Shown here: positions 19,378-27,051 of the stretch, one piece after another | Layout of the letters: each line of letters starts with the position of its first letter | How positions within the stretch are numbered: position 1 is the stretch's first letter | DNA from: Streptomyces spectabilis | GTDB taxonomy: Bacteria > Actinomycetota > Actinomycetes > Streptomycetales > Streptomycetaceae | Assembly (NCBI RefSeq): GCF_008704795.1 | Contig: NZ_CP023690.1 | Coordinates: forward strand, 620,001 to 684,000 | Direction of reading: 5' to 3' | Length of the DNA stretch: 64,000 nt | Made by a program: the position numbers and the translations under genes | The notes under the pieces: generated by a model | Databases searched by the model: none | Seen by the model: the letters and a program-made list of their open reading frames with translations, nothing else | What the model was told of the DNA's origin: nothing

Positions 19378-20598
19378 ATGGTGAGACGCAGGAGACGCAC
19401 GGCACGCACGGCACGGATCACTCTGGCCGCCGTGGTGGCGGCGGTCTCGACGGTCGCGGCGAGCGGGCTCGCCGCGCCGTCCGCGCAGGCGGCGGCAGCC
19501 GACGCCCCGGACCGGGGGCACGCAGCGACCCGGGCCGCCGTGGACGCCGCCGTCGCGGGCGGCGTCCCGGGCGTCCTGGCGCAGGCGCACGACGCGCGCG
19601 GGACCTGGCACGGCACCGCCGGGCTCGCCGACCTCACCACGCGCCGCCCGCCCCTGCCGGGCGACCGGTTCCGGACGGGCAGCATCTCCAAGACGTTCAT
19701 CGCGACGGTCCTCCTCCAACTGGAGGCGGAGGGCGGACTGAGCCTGTCGGACACCGTGGAGAAGTGGCTGCCCGGGGTGGTCCGCGGCCACGGGCACGAC
19801 GGCCGCCGGATGACTCTCCGGCAGCTCCTCAACCACACCAGCGGCGTCTACGACTACACCGAGGACCCGGGCCTGCACCTCCAGGGCAAGGAGTATCTGG
19901 CCCACCGCTACGACACCTGGAGGCCCGAGCAGCTCGTGGCGCTCGCCATGCGGCACGAGCCGAAGTTCCCGCCCGGCACGAGCTGGGGCTACACCACCAC
20001 CGCGTACGTCCTCGCGGCGATGGTCGTCGAACGGGCGACGGGCCGCCCCTACGCGACGGAGGCCGAGCGGCGGATCCTCAGGCCGCTCGGCATGCACGCC
20101 ACCACGCTGCCCGGCACGTATCCCAGGATTCCCGCGCCGAGCGGGCGGATGTACACGACGTTCACCGACGACCCCGAGCACGAGGTCCACGACATCACGG
20201 AGTTCGATCCCTCCTGGGCCTGGTCCGCCGGGGAGGTCGTCACCAGCACCGCCGACCTCGACCGCTTCCTCGCGGCCCTGATGCGCGGAAAGCTGCTCCC
20301 GGCGGCCCAGCTCAAGGAGATGACGACCACCGTGCCCTCCCCCGGCTTCGGCGACGGCCAGGACGACGGCCTGGGGATCTTCCGCGCCAAGCTGCCCTGC
20401 GGCAAGGAGATCTGGGGTCACACCGGCTTCATGCCCGGCTCGCAGAGCATGGCCTACACCACCCGGGACGGCGGGCACCGCCTGGTGGCCAACTTCAACA
20501 CCGACTGGGCCGGAGGCACCGACGCCGCCGGACACGTGCTCCTGGCGGAGTTCTGCGGCACGGCCCCGCCCGCATCGCCCGCATCGCCCGCTCGATGA
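19378..20598 (+). CDS. secreted R61-like serine DD-peptidase/beta-lactamase-fold hydrolase
   Basis: This 406-residue protein resembles Streptomyces R61 DD-carboxypeptidase across its length. It has a signal peptide rich in Arg at the N-terminus, with cleavage near AQAAAA. Ser102-x-x-Lys105 (GSISK) is the first catalytic motif; the second, Tyr-x-Asn in R61, here reads YTT in WGYTTTAY; and the third is HTG in WGHTGFMPG. The substrate is probably a D-Ala-D-Ala peptidoglycan stem peptide or a related D-amino-acid ester. AGGGAGG 6 nt upstream fixes the start at 19378. Confidence 0.88.
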   Translation: MVRRRRRTARTARITLAAVVAAVSTVAASGLAAPSAQAAAADAPDRGHAATRAAVDAAVAGGVPGVLAQAHDARGTWHGTAGLADLTTRRPPLPGDRFRTGSISKTFIATVLLQLEAEGGLSLSDTVEKWLPGVVRGHGHDGRRMTLRQLLNHTSGVYDYTEDPGLHLQGKEYLAHRYDTWRPEQLVALAMRHEPKFPPGTSWGYTTTAYVLAAMVVERATGRPYATEAERRILRPLGMHATTLPGTYPRIPAPSGRMYTTFTDDPEHEVHDITEFDPSWAWSAGEVVTSTADLDRFLAALMRGKLLPAAQLKEMTTTVPSPGFGDGQDDGLGIFRAKLPCGKEIWGHTGFMPGSQSMAYTTRDGGHRLVANFNTDWAGGTDAAGHVLLAEFCGTAPPASPASPAR

Positions 20599-20611
20599 CA
20601 GCATCGTCATC
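20594..20611. promoter_or_regulatory. inverted repeat GATGAC-N6-GTCATC
   Basis: A 6-bp perfect dyad overlaps the stop of the DD-peptidase gene and lies 105 bp before the propeller gene. It could be an operator or a weak terminator. Confidence 0.25.
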
Positions 20612-20715
20612 CGGCCAGAAGGACAGCCCACGCCGGCGGGTGGCGTCGGCTGTGGTTCCGTAAGCCCGTCGGCCGCGCCGCAGCCGGCCGACCCCACCGC
20701 GGAAGGACGTACGCC

Positions 20716-21687
20716 ATGGCAGATCACGTCTCCGGCACCTCACGCCGAAGGGTTCTCGGCGCCGGCGCCGCCCTGGGCGCGCTCGCCGCGCTCGGGCCGC
20801 TCACCACGGCGGCCGACGCCGCAGGGGCCTCCTGGCCCACGGAGTTCCCGCTGCCGGACGGCTTCCGGCCCGAGGGCATCGCCATCGGGCCGGGGCCTTA
20901 CGCCTGGTTCGGCTCGCTCGGCGGCGGATCCCTGTACCGCGCGAGCCTCGCCACCGGGCGCGGCGAGACCATCGAGACGGGCACGGACGCGATGAGCGTC
21001 GGCCTCAAGAGCGACAGACGCGGCCGCCTCTTCATCGCCGGCGGCGGCTCGCGCGAGCTGCGCGTCGTCGAGGGCCGCAGCGGGCGCGTTCTCGCCGCGT
21101 ACGAGGTCGGCAGGCCCGCCACCGTCGTCAACGACGTCGTCCTCACGCCCCGCGCCGCCTGGTTCACCGACTCCACCCAGCAGCAGCTGTACGGCCTGCC
21201 CCTGGGGCCCAAGGGCGAGCTGCCTCCCGCCCGGGACGTCGTGACGCTGCCGCTGGGCGGGGAGTGGATCGAGGCCCCGGCCGAGGGCTTCACCACCAAC
21301 GGCCTGGAGCGCACGCCGGACGGCCGCGGCCTCCTCGTCATCAACGTCCACGCGCACGGCGGCAGTCTCTACCGCGTGGACGTGCGCAGCGGCGACGCCC
21401 GCCGCGTCGACCTCGGCGGCAACAAGCTCCCCGACGGCGATGGCGCCCTCCTCCTCGGCCGCACGCTGTACGTCGTCCAGCAGGTCCAGAACGCCGTGGA
21501 CGTGTTCCACCTGGACGCCTCGGGCCTGCGCGGCACGGCAATCGCGCGGATCACCGATCCCCGCTTCCGCGTCCCCACCACCGTGGCCGCCTTCGGCAAC
21601 CGCCTCTACCTGCCCAACTCCCGCTTCACCGAGCCCCCCACACCGACGACCGACTACAACGCGGTGGCGGTGCGCCAGGTGCGCTGA
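20716..21687 (+). CDS. Tat-exported SMP-30/gluconolactonase-like beta-propeller protein
   Basis: This 323-residue protein begins with a twin-arginine leader (SRRRVLGAGAALGALAAL, residues ~9-26), so it is exported folded. The mature part has repeated beta-propeller blades such as PEGIAIGPG, GRLFIAGG, VNDVVLTPRAAWFTDS and TNGLERTPDGRGLLVIN, like SMP-30/strictosidine-synthase-type proteins. Enzymatic activity is not assured. It ends 5 bp before the convergent reductase stop. Confidence 0.8.
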   Translation: MADHVSGTSRRRVLGAGAALGALAALGPLTTAADAAGASWPTEFPLPDGFRPEGIAIGPGPYAWFGSLGGGSLYRASLATGRGETIETGTDAMSVGLKSDRRGRLFIAGGGSRELRVVEGRSGRVLAAYEVGRPATVVNDVVLTPRAAWFTDSTQQQLYGLPLGPKGELPPARDVVTLPLGGEWIEAPAEGFTTNGLERTPDGRGLLVINVHAHGGSLYRVDVRSGDARRVDLGGNKLPDGDGALLLGRTLYVVQQVQNAVDVFHLDASGLRGTAIARITDPRFRVPTTVAAFGNRLYLPNSRFTEPPTPTTDYNAVAVRQVR

Positions 21688-21692
21688 ACGGC

Positions 21693-22559
21693 TCAGCCGC
21701 GCAGCAGTTCGGCGACGTGAGCGTAGGAGGCGTCCCCGTAGCCGGCCGTCATGCCCCGCTCGGCGATCTCGTGGGCGGCGGAGATGACCGTACTGTCGAT
21801 CCCCCGGCTGCGCGATGCGTCCAGGACGTGGGACATGATGACCGCCGCCGAACGGAGGTTGGAGCCCCCGGCGGGGTAGCTGCCGGTGTCGACCTGCTGG
21901 GCGAACGCGTCGATCACGTCGGGCAGGAGACCGGCGACCCCCTTGGCGTAGGGGGCCAGGTCGCGGGGGGAGACGCCCTCGGCCCCCGCGAGGGCGAAGG
22001 CGTGGACGACGCCGGTCAGCGCGGTCCAGAAGATGTCGAGCAGCGCGACGTCGTGCGCCCCCGCGCGGCCCGGGTCCGTACCCAGGTGCGCACAAGTGCC
22101 GCCGACGGCCTGGAGGGTGGCGCGGTGGCGTTCGTACAGATCGGCCGGGCCGCTGTGCAGGACCAGGGTGGACGGGCCGCCGACGAGGTACGTCGGCACC
22201 ATGATCGCACCGTCGAGGTAGCCGATGCCGTGCGAGGCGGCCCACTCGGCGGTCACGCGAGCGTCGTCGGGAGTGCCCGCGGTGAGGTTGGCCAGGGTGC
22301 GGCCCTTGAGCGCGGCGGTGTGCGGGCCGGTGACGGCGCGGACGGCGTGGTAGTCCAGCACGCAGACCACCACGAGTTCGCTCGCCGCGATCGCCTCCGC
22401 GGCGGTCGCGGCTTCGACGGCACCGTTCTCCACCAGGCCTTCGGCCCGGCCCGGGGTACGGTTCCACACGGTGGTCGGATGGCCCGCGGCAAGGAACGCG
22501 GAGGCCAGGGCCCGGCCCATGGGGCCGAGGCCGAGCACAGTGACGGGGGAAGCAGACAT
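21693..22559 (-). CDS. NAD(P)-dependent 6PGDH/imine-reductase-like oxidoreductase
   Basis: This 288-residue protein has an N-terminal Rossmann domain (VTVLGLGPMGRALASAFLAAGH, then TVWNRTPGRAEGL) and an all-alpha C-terminal domain. It resembles beta-hydroxyacid dehydrogenase-related proteins and bacterial imine reductases; the LTAGTPDDAR segment and GAIMVPTYLVG match that group better than 6-phosphogluconate dehydrogenase. GGAG 6 nt upstream supports ATG at 22559. That start shares a CATG with the divergent HxlR gene, which is likely to regulate it. Confidence 0.85.
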   Translation of the reverse strand: MSASPVTVLGLGPMGRALASAFLAAGHPTTVWNRTPGRAEGLVENGAVEAATAAEAIAASELVVVCVLDYHAVRAVTGPHTAALKGRTLANLTAGTPDDARVTAEWAASHGIGYLDGAIMVPTYLVGGPSTLVLHSGPADLYERHRATLQAVGGTCAHLGTDPGRAGAHDVALLDIFWTALTGVVHAFALAGAEGVSPRDLAPYAKGVAGLLPDVIDAFAQQVDTGSYPAGGSNLRSAAVIMSHVLDASRSRGIDSTVISAAHEIAERGMTAGYGDASYAHVAELLRG

Positions 22560-22959
22560 GGGGAACTCCGAGATCGTGACGGTGACCGATCCGCACACGT
22601 GCGGGATGGCGGTCGCCGTCGGAGCGTTCGAGGGCAAGTGGAAGTCGTTCATCATGTGGGCGCTGGCCGACGGCCCGCGCCGTTTCGGACAGACCAGACG
22701 ACTGGTCACCGGCATCAGCGAGAAGGTGCTGACCCAGCAGCTCCGGGAACTCCAGGCCGACGGAATCGTGCACCGGGAAGACCACGAAGAGGTGCCGCCC
22801 CGGGTCGAGTACTCACTGACCGACCGGGGCCGTCGGCTCTACGAACTGCTGGAACTGCTCTCCACCTGGGGCCAGGAACACCTGGCCGCGAAGGAAGGGT
22901 CGATGACGGACGGGGGACTTGGCGCGCCTCGATCAGACTCCCCCGGCGCCGACTCTTGA
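22558..22959 (+). CDS. HxlR-family transcriptional regulator
   Basis: This 133-residue winged-helix protein has the HxlR/DUF24 signature FEGKWKSFIMWALADGPRRFGQ, then LTQQLRELQADGIVHRE and VEYSLTDRGRRL. An N-terminal Cys (HTCGM) is at the position used by redox- or electrophile-sensing family members. ATG at 22558 has GGGGGAAG upstream and overlaps the divergent reductase start; GTG at 22576 or 22582 would be alternatives. It probably represses the adjacent reductase in the absence of an inducer. Confidence 0.85.
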   Translation: MGNSEIVTVTDPHTCGMAVAVGAFEGKWKSFIMWALADGPRRFGQTRRLVTGISEKVLTQQLRELQADGIVHREDHEEVPPRVEYSLTDRGRRLYELLELLSTWGQEHLAAKEGSMTDGGLGAPRSDSPGADS

Positions 22960-22983
22960 TCAAGTACGTACCTTCAGGTACGT
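22955..22983. promoter_or_regulatory. two adjacent palindromes between convergent HxlR and P450 genes
   Basis: CTTGATCAAG (22955-22964, containing the HxlR stop codon) is followed by ACGTACCT-TC-AGGTACGT (22966-22983), an 8-bp perfect dyad. The sequence is AT-richer than its surroundings. It may be a bidirectional terminator or a regulator-binding site. Confidence 0.35.
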
Positions 22984-22987
22984 GCCG

Positions 22988-24298
22988 CTACCCGGCGAGC
23001 GACGCGGGAGTCGGCCCGTCGGGGCGGACGGTGATGCTGTACGCGGACTTCTCCGGGACGGAGTGGAAGCGCGGGGTGTGGGCGGGCAGCAGGTGTTCGA
23101 GGAGCGCGGTCGACTCCCGGAGGGCGAACTGCAGGCCCAGACAGGCGCGGGCGCCGAGACCGAAGGGGTAGTAGCCGCCCGGGTGGGTGGGGCGTCGTCC
23201 GGGGGTGGTGAAGCGCTCCGGGTCGAAGCGCTCGGGGTCCTCCCAGAGGGCGGGGTCCCGGTGGGTGAGATAGGGGCAGACCAGGATGTCGGTGTCGGCC
23301 GCCACCTCGTACCCGGCGATGACGTCGTCCTCCGTCGCACAGCGCGGCAGGATCCAGGCGGACGGGTAGAAACGCAGCGTCTCGTGGACCAACGCCTGGA
23401 CCGCCTCGCGCCGTTGGGGCGAGCCCTCCGCGCCCGCGGCGAGGGCCCGCTCCCGCGCTGCCGGGTGGCGGTCCAGGAGGAGGTAGAGCCAGGTCAGGGT
23501 GGTGGCGGTGGTCTCGTGGCCCGCGACGAGAAGCGTGACCAGCTCGTCGCGGATCAGGCGGTCGGTGTACTCCGGTCGCGTACCCGCCGCTTCGACCAGG
23601 ACGTGCAGCAGGCCGGGTCCTTCGGGACCGGGCTCGTCGTCGCGTGCGGCGGCGATGGCGCGGGCGGCCACGGCGTCGATGCGGGCGAGGTCCTCGGCGA
23701 CGGCCCCCTGGGCGGCGGCGCTGTCGGCGGGCAGGCTGGGCAGCGCGGCCACCACCGCGGGGACGGACATCAGTTCCCGCTCCGTCCCGGGGTCGAGGGG
23801 ATGCCCGGTCAGGGAGCGCCAGATGGTGTCCAGGGCGAAGCGGCGCATCTCCTCGCCGACGTCGAGGACCTCCCCGGTGCGGGCGTAACCGGCCCAGCGG
23901 TCCGCGGTGGTCCGGGCGGCCCGGGTGATCCGCTCCTCGTAGCGGCGCATGCCCCGGCCGGTGAACTGGCTCTGCAACAGGCGTCGTTGCCGCTGCCACG
24001 CCTCGCCCGTCGCGGCCAGGACGCCGTCGCCGATCAGCAGTCGGGCGCGGTGCGAGCGCTTGACGTACCGGTCGGGGTGGAGCGCGAGCACGTGCTGCAC
24101 GGCCTGGGGCTCGGTGACCAGGACGGTGGGGCGCGGGCCGAGCCTGAACGCGGCGACGCCGCCGAGCTGTTCGCGCGCCCGGGTGAAGAGGTCGACGAGT
24201 TCCCCTCCTCCGGCCTGCCACTCCCGGACGACGGCGGGTTCGAGCTCGGGGATCCGGCGGCCTGTCGGGGACGTGCCGGGGCGGGCGTGGGTGGCCAC
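22988..24298 (-). CDS. cytochrome P450
   Basis: This soluble P450 (436 residues) has the I-helix oxygen-activation motif AGHETTATT, the K-helix ETLR, and the heme-binding loop PFGLGARACLG with the axial Cys. The N-terminal RQRRLLQSQFTGRGM region is like the C-helix of fatty-acid and terpene-hydroxylating P450s. The start is placed at GTG 24298, which has AGGAG 7 nt upstream; a longer frame from GTG 24352 lacks a ribosome-binding site. No ferredoxin gene is adjacent, so redox partners are encoded elsewhere. The substrate is unknown. Confidence 0.9.
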   Translation of the reverse strand: MATHARPGTSPTGRRIPELEPAVVREWQAGGGELVDLFTRAREQLGGVAAFRLGPRPTVLVTEPQAVQHVLALHPDRYVKRSHRARLLIGDGVLAATGEAWQRQRRLLQSQFTGRGMRRYEERITRAARTTADRWAGYARTGEVLDVGEEMRRFALDTIWRSLTGHPLDPGTERELMSVPAVVAALPSLPADSAAAQGAVAEDLARIDAVAARAIAAARDDEPGPEGPGLLHVLVEAAGTRPEYTDRLIRDELVTLLVAGHETTATTLTWLYLLLDRHPAARERALAAGAEGSPQRREAVQALVHETLRFYPSAWILPRCATEDDVIAGYEVAADTDILVCPYLTHRDPALWEDPERFDPERFTTPGRRPTHPGGYYPFGLGARACLGLQFALRESTALLEHLLPAHTPRFHSVPEKSAYSITVRPDGPTPASLAG

Positions 24299-24434
24299 GG
24301 GGCTGCTCCTGTTCAGCGGCTCTACGCCGACGCGGGCGGGTGCGGGCTTCACGCACTGTAGGGGAGCGCGAGCGGTGGGCGACAGCCCGCCCCCGGTGCG
24401 GCCCCCTGGCCTGAAGCCCCCCGCGGGCCCGGTC

Positions 24435-25661
24435 CTAGGCGTCCTCCTCGTCCCACAAACCGGTGCCGCGCGCCCGTACGACAGCGCCGACGCGGGCGAG
24501 TACGTCGCCGTGCGACCGGGGGCCGAACCGCCGTCCGTCGCGCAGGCGCAGCGAGACGTGGTCGGCGGCGGCTTCCTTGGGGCCGATGACCGCTTGGTAC
24601 GGAACGAGCCGGGCCTGCCGGACGCGGGCGCCTAGGCTGCCGTGCTCCGGGCCGAACACCTCGGCGCGCAGGCCCTGTTCGGCGCAGCGTCCGGCGAAGG
24701 CGCGGGCATGGGGCAGCTCGGCGTCGGTGAGGGGCAGGACCGCAAGCTGGGTGGGGGCGAGCCAGGCGGGGAAGGCGCCGCCGTGCCGCTCGATGAGGTG
24801 GGCGACGGCCCGCTCCACGCTGCCGATGATGCTGCGGTGGACCATGACCGGGCGGTGCTTGGCGCCGTCCGGGCCGATGTAGTGCAGGTCGAACTGCTCG
24901 GGCTGGTGGAAGTCGACCTGCACGGTGGACAGGGTGGACTCGCGTCCGGCGCTGTCGGTGACCTGGACGTCGATCTTGGGGCCGTAGAACGCGGCCTCCC
25001 CCTCGGCCGCCTCGTAGGAAAGGCCCGAGCGGTCGAGCACGTCGGTCAGCAGGGCGGTGGCGCGCTCCCACTTCTCGGGCGCGGCCACGTACTTGCCGCC
25101 GGGGCCGGGGAGGGAGAGGCGGTGGCGGGCCGGGGTGATCCCGAGCGCCTCGTACGCACGGCGGATCAGGTCCAGGGCCGCGGACGCCTCCTCCGCGACC
25201 TGCTCCAGGGTGCAGAAGATGTGCGCGTCGTTGAGCTGGATGGCGCGCACCCGGGTCAGTCCGCCGAGCACGCCGGAGAGCTCCGAGCGGTACATGCCGC
25301 CGAGTTCGGCCATCCGCAGCGGCAGTTCGCGGTAGCTGTGGGAGCGGGACCGGTAGATCACCGCGTGGTGCGGGCACAGGCTCGGCCGCAGCACGACCTG
25401 CTCGCCGCCGAGGTCCATCGGCGGGAACATGTCGTCGCTGTAGTGCGCCCAGTGCCCGGAGATCTCGTACAGCTCGCGCTTGCCGAGCACGGGTGAGTAG
25501 ACGTGCCGGTAGCCCGCCCGCCGCTCGGCGTCGCGGATGTACTCCTCCACGGTGTGCCGCAGCACCGCGCCGTCGGGTAGCCAGTACGGAAGTCCCGCGC
25601 CGATGAGCGGGTCGGTGTCGAACAGGCCGAGCTCGCGGCCGAGTCTGCGGTGGTCGGGCAT
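24435..25661 (-). CDS. thrS: stand-alone threonyl-tRNA synthetase (catalytic and anticodon domains only)
   Basis: This 408-residue class II synthetase charges tRNA-Thr. It keeps the zinc/active-site Cys (RPSLCPHH), HSYRELPLRMAELG, motif 2 (MYRSELSGVLGGLTRVR, then NDAHIF), motif 3 (GSVERAVAHLIE) and an anticodon-binding domain (AVLPLTDAEL onward). It lacks the ~240-residue N-terminal TGS and editing domains of housekeeping ThrRS. Such extra copies can confer resistance to ThrRS inhibitors or supply a pathway with Thr-tRNA (inference). ATG at 25661 has GAGGAG 7 nt upstream. A Thr-rich leader peptide and terminator-like hairpin precede it. Confidence 0.9.
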   Translation of the reverse strand: MPDHRRLGRELGLFDTDPLIGAGLPYWLPDGAVLRHTVEEYIRDAERRAGYRHVYSPVLGKRELYEISGHWAHYSDDMFPPMDLGGEQVVLRPSLCPHHAVIYRSRSHSYRELPLRMAELGGMYRSELSGVLGGLTRVRAIQLNDAHIFCTLEQVAEEASAALDLIRRAYEALGITPARHRLSLPGPGGKYVAAPEKWERATALLTDVLDRSGLSYEAAEGEAAFYGPKIDVQVTDSAGRESTLSTVQVDFHQPEQFDLHYIGPDGAKHRPVMVHRSIIGSVERAVAHLIERHGGAFPAWLAPTQLAVLPLTDAELPHARAFAGRCAEQGLRAEVFGPEHGSLGARVRQARLVPYQAVIGPKEAAADHVSLRLRDGRRFGPRSHGDVLARVGAVVRARGTGLWDEEDA

Positions 25662-25701
25662 GGCGGTCTCCTCGCGGACGGGAGGGCGGGTGACCACAGG
25701 A

Positions 25702-25733
25702 CGAAGCCCCGGGGCACTCACCCCGGGGCTTCG
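25702..25733 (-). terminator. attenuator hairpin upstream of thrS
   Basis: A 13-bp perfect stem (CGAAGCCCCGGGG / CCCCGGGGCTTCG) with a 6-nt loop begins 14 nt after the leader-peptide stop and ends about 40 nt before the thrS start. It has the position and strength of a leader attenuator. Confidence 0.7.
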
Positions 25734-25747
25734 GATCAAGACGTCTG

Positions 25748-25801
25748 TCAGCGCGCCGGGACACTCTCCGGCGTCGTCGTCATGTCAGCGGCGCGCTTCA
25801 T
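25748..25801 (-). CDS. threonine leader peptide of the thrS attenuator
   Basis: A 17-residue reading frame, MKRAADMTTTPESVPAR, ends with TGA at 25748. It contains three consecutive ACG Thr codons (25780-25772). These directly abut a small hairpin, CGCCGG-N8-CCGGCG (25754-25773), ahead of the 13-bp hairpin. The arrangement predicts ribosome stalling when charged tRNA-Thr is scarce, altering folding so that thrS is transcribed. No ribosome-binding site precedes the ATG, but a -10-like TAGCGT (25814-25809) would place the transcript start at the ATG, giving a leaderless mRNA. Established for amino-acid biosynthetic operons in actinobacteria; inferred here. Confidence 0.6.
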   Translation of the reverse strand: MKRAADMTTTPESVPAR

Positions 25802-25808
25802 GTGCAGG

Positions 25809-25814
25809 ACGCTA
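25809..25814 (-). promoter_or_regulatory. possible -10 element for a leaderless thrS leader transcript
   Basis: TAGCGT on the minus strand lies 7 nt before the leader-peptide ATG. The -35 region is poor. Confidence 0.35.
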
Positions 25815-25956
25815 GCAAGCCGTGATGACACCCGCACCGCCTTTTCCCGCCCGGGGCCACACCCCGGGCCGCACTAGGTGGCAGCCCGCTTCAGCGAAAG
25901 GCTCGATGTGGCGCGCGGCTGGGCCGTCGCGTCGGGGAGCCGTCGGGCCGGGGCGC

Positions 25957-27051
25957 TCAGCGCGGCGCGATGCGTACGCGCTCGCTGTCCTGGTCCGAGA
26001 GGAACGCCGAAAGGGCGCTGCCCTCCTCGGTGACGGCGGTGCGCTCGGCGCGCGAGAAGGGGCGCAGCGGGGTCACCGTCACGGTGTCGTCCGCCACGGT
26101 CCACGTCGCCGCGACCCGGCCGTCGACCAGGACGACGCGTTCACCGGCGACCGACAGGCCGCGATGGGCGTCGTCGATGATCCGGCCCCGGTCCTGGTAG
26201 CCGAGGATCGCGTTGTCGAACGCGGGCAGGAACCGCACCGGCGCGGGCGTGTCGGGGTCCGGGCGCGGCGCGTCGGGCAGGTCGAGCAGTTCGCGGCCCC
26301 GCTCGTCGCGGAAGGCGACGAGTTCCCCGCGGACGGCGGCGACCGCGGCCGGGAGCCCCGCGACACCGCTCCAGGCGCGCAGGTCGGCCGTGGCGGCCGG
26401 GCCGAAAGCCGCCAGATAGCGGCGTACCAGCGTCTGGCCGACCGGATCGGAGCCCGCAGGGGACAGCGGCGCGATCTCGCGCCCGAGCCACGTGGCGAGC
26501 GGGAGGTTGCGTACGCCGCCCTTGGTACGCCACAGGCCGCGCGGCGGCACCTGGGCCATCGGTACGAGGGCTGCGATCAGCATCTCCCCCAGCGCGCGCG
26601 GCGGCGTGTCCGGCCAGCGGTCGGCGACCGCGCGCGTCAGCTCGGCCATGGTGCGGGGCTCGCCGTCAGCCAGCGTTTCCCGGCCCGCCGCGGCGAGTTC
26701 GCCGAGGTCGACCCCGTTCAACTCGGCGCGGTAGACGCCGAGGACCTTCTGGCGCAGCATCGCGTCGTGCCGGGACCGCCAGGCCAGGGCGTCGTCGGCC
26801 GTGACGAGGTGGACCGTACGGCGCATGAGGTGCGTGCGCACCACGCGCCGCTCGACGAGCAGGTCCGAGAGCTCTCCCGGCGCGAAGGCGCGAATCCGTG
26901 ACCAGAGTCCGACGAAGGGCTCCTGCGGCTCCTGCGCCTGGAGGCCGCCGAGGTGCGCGACGGCGCCGAGGGTCGAGAGGTCCGCTCGGTCGAGGAGCAG
27001 CTGCCGGGCGAGCGTCGCGCGGCCGAGGGTGCGGGTGTCGAGCACGGTCAC
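25957..27051 (-). CDS. AlkZ-like (HTH_42) DNA glycosylase
   Basis: This 364-residue winged-helix protein is of the family containing AlkZ and YcaQ. The N-terminus has VAHLGGLQAQEP, giving a Gln-Ala-Gln (Q-phi-Q, residues 38-40) catalytic motif as in AlkZ, rather than the Q-phi-D of YcaQ. MRRTVHLVTADDALAW and the C-terminal VLVDGRVAATWTV block are family landmarks. AlkZ excises bulky azinomycin adducts and unhooks interstrand crosslinks; the lesion here is unknown. GTG at 27051 has GGAGG 8 nt upstream. Possibly a self-protection gene. Confidence 0.85.
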   Translation of the reverse strand: MTVLDTRTLGRATLARQLLLDRADLSTLGAVAHLGGLQAQEPQEPFVGLWSRIRAFAPGELSDLLVERRVVRTHLMRRTVHLVTADDALAWRSRHDAMLRQKVLGVYRAELNGVDLGELAAAGRETLADGEPRTMAELTRAVADRWPDTPPRALGEMLIAALVPMAQVPPRGLWRTKGGVRNLPLATWLGREIAPLSPAGSDPVGQTLVRRYLAAFGPAATADLRAWSGVAGLPAAVAAVRGELVAFRDERGRELLDLPDAPRPDPDTPAPVRFLPAFDNAILGYQDRGRIIDDAHRGLSVAGERVVLVDGRVAATWTVADDTVTVTPLRPFSRAERTAVTEEGSALSAFLSDQDSERVRIAPR

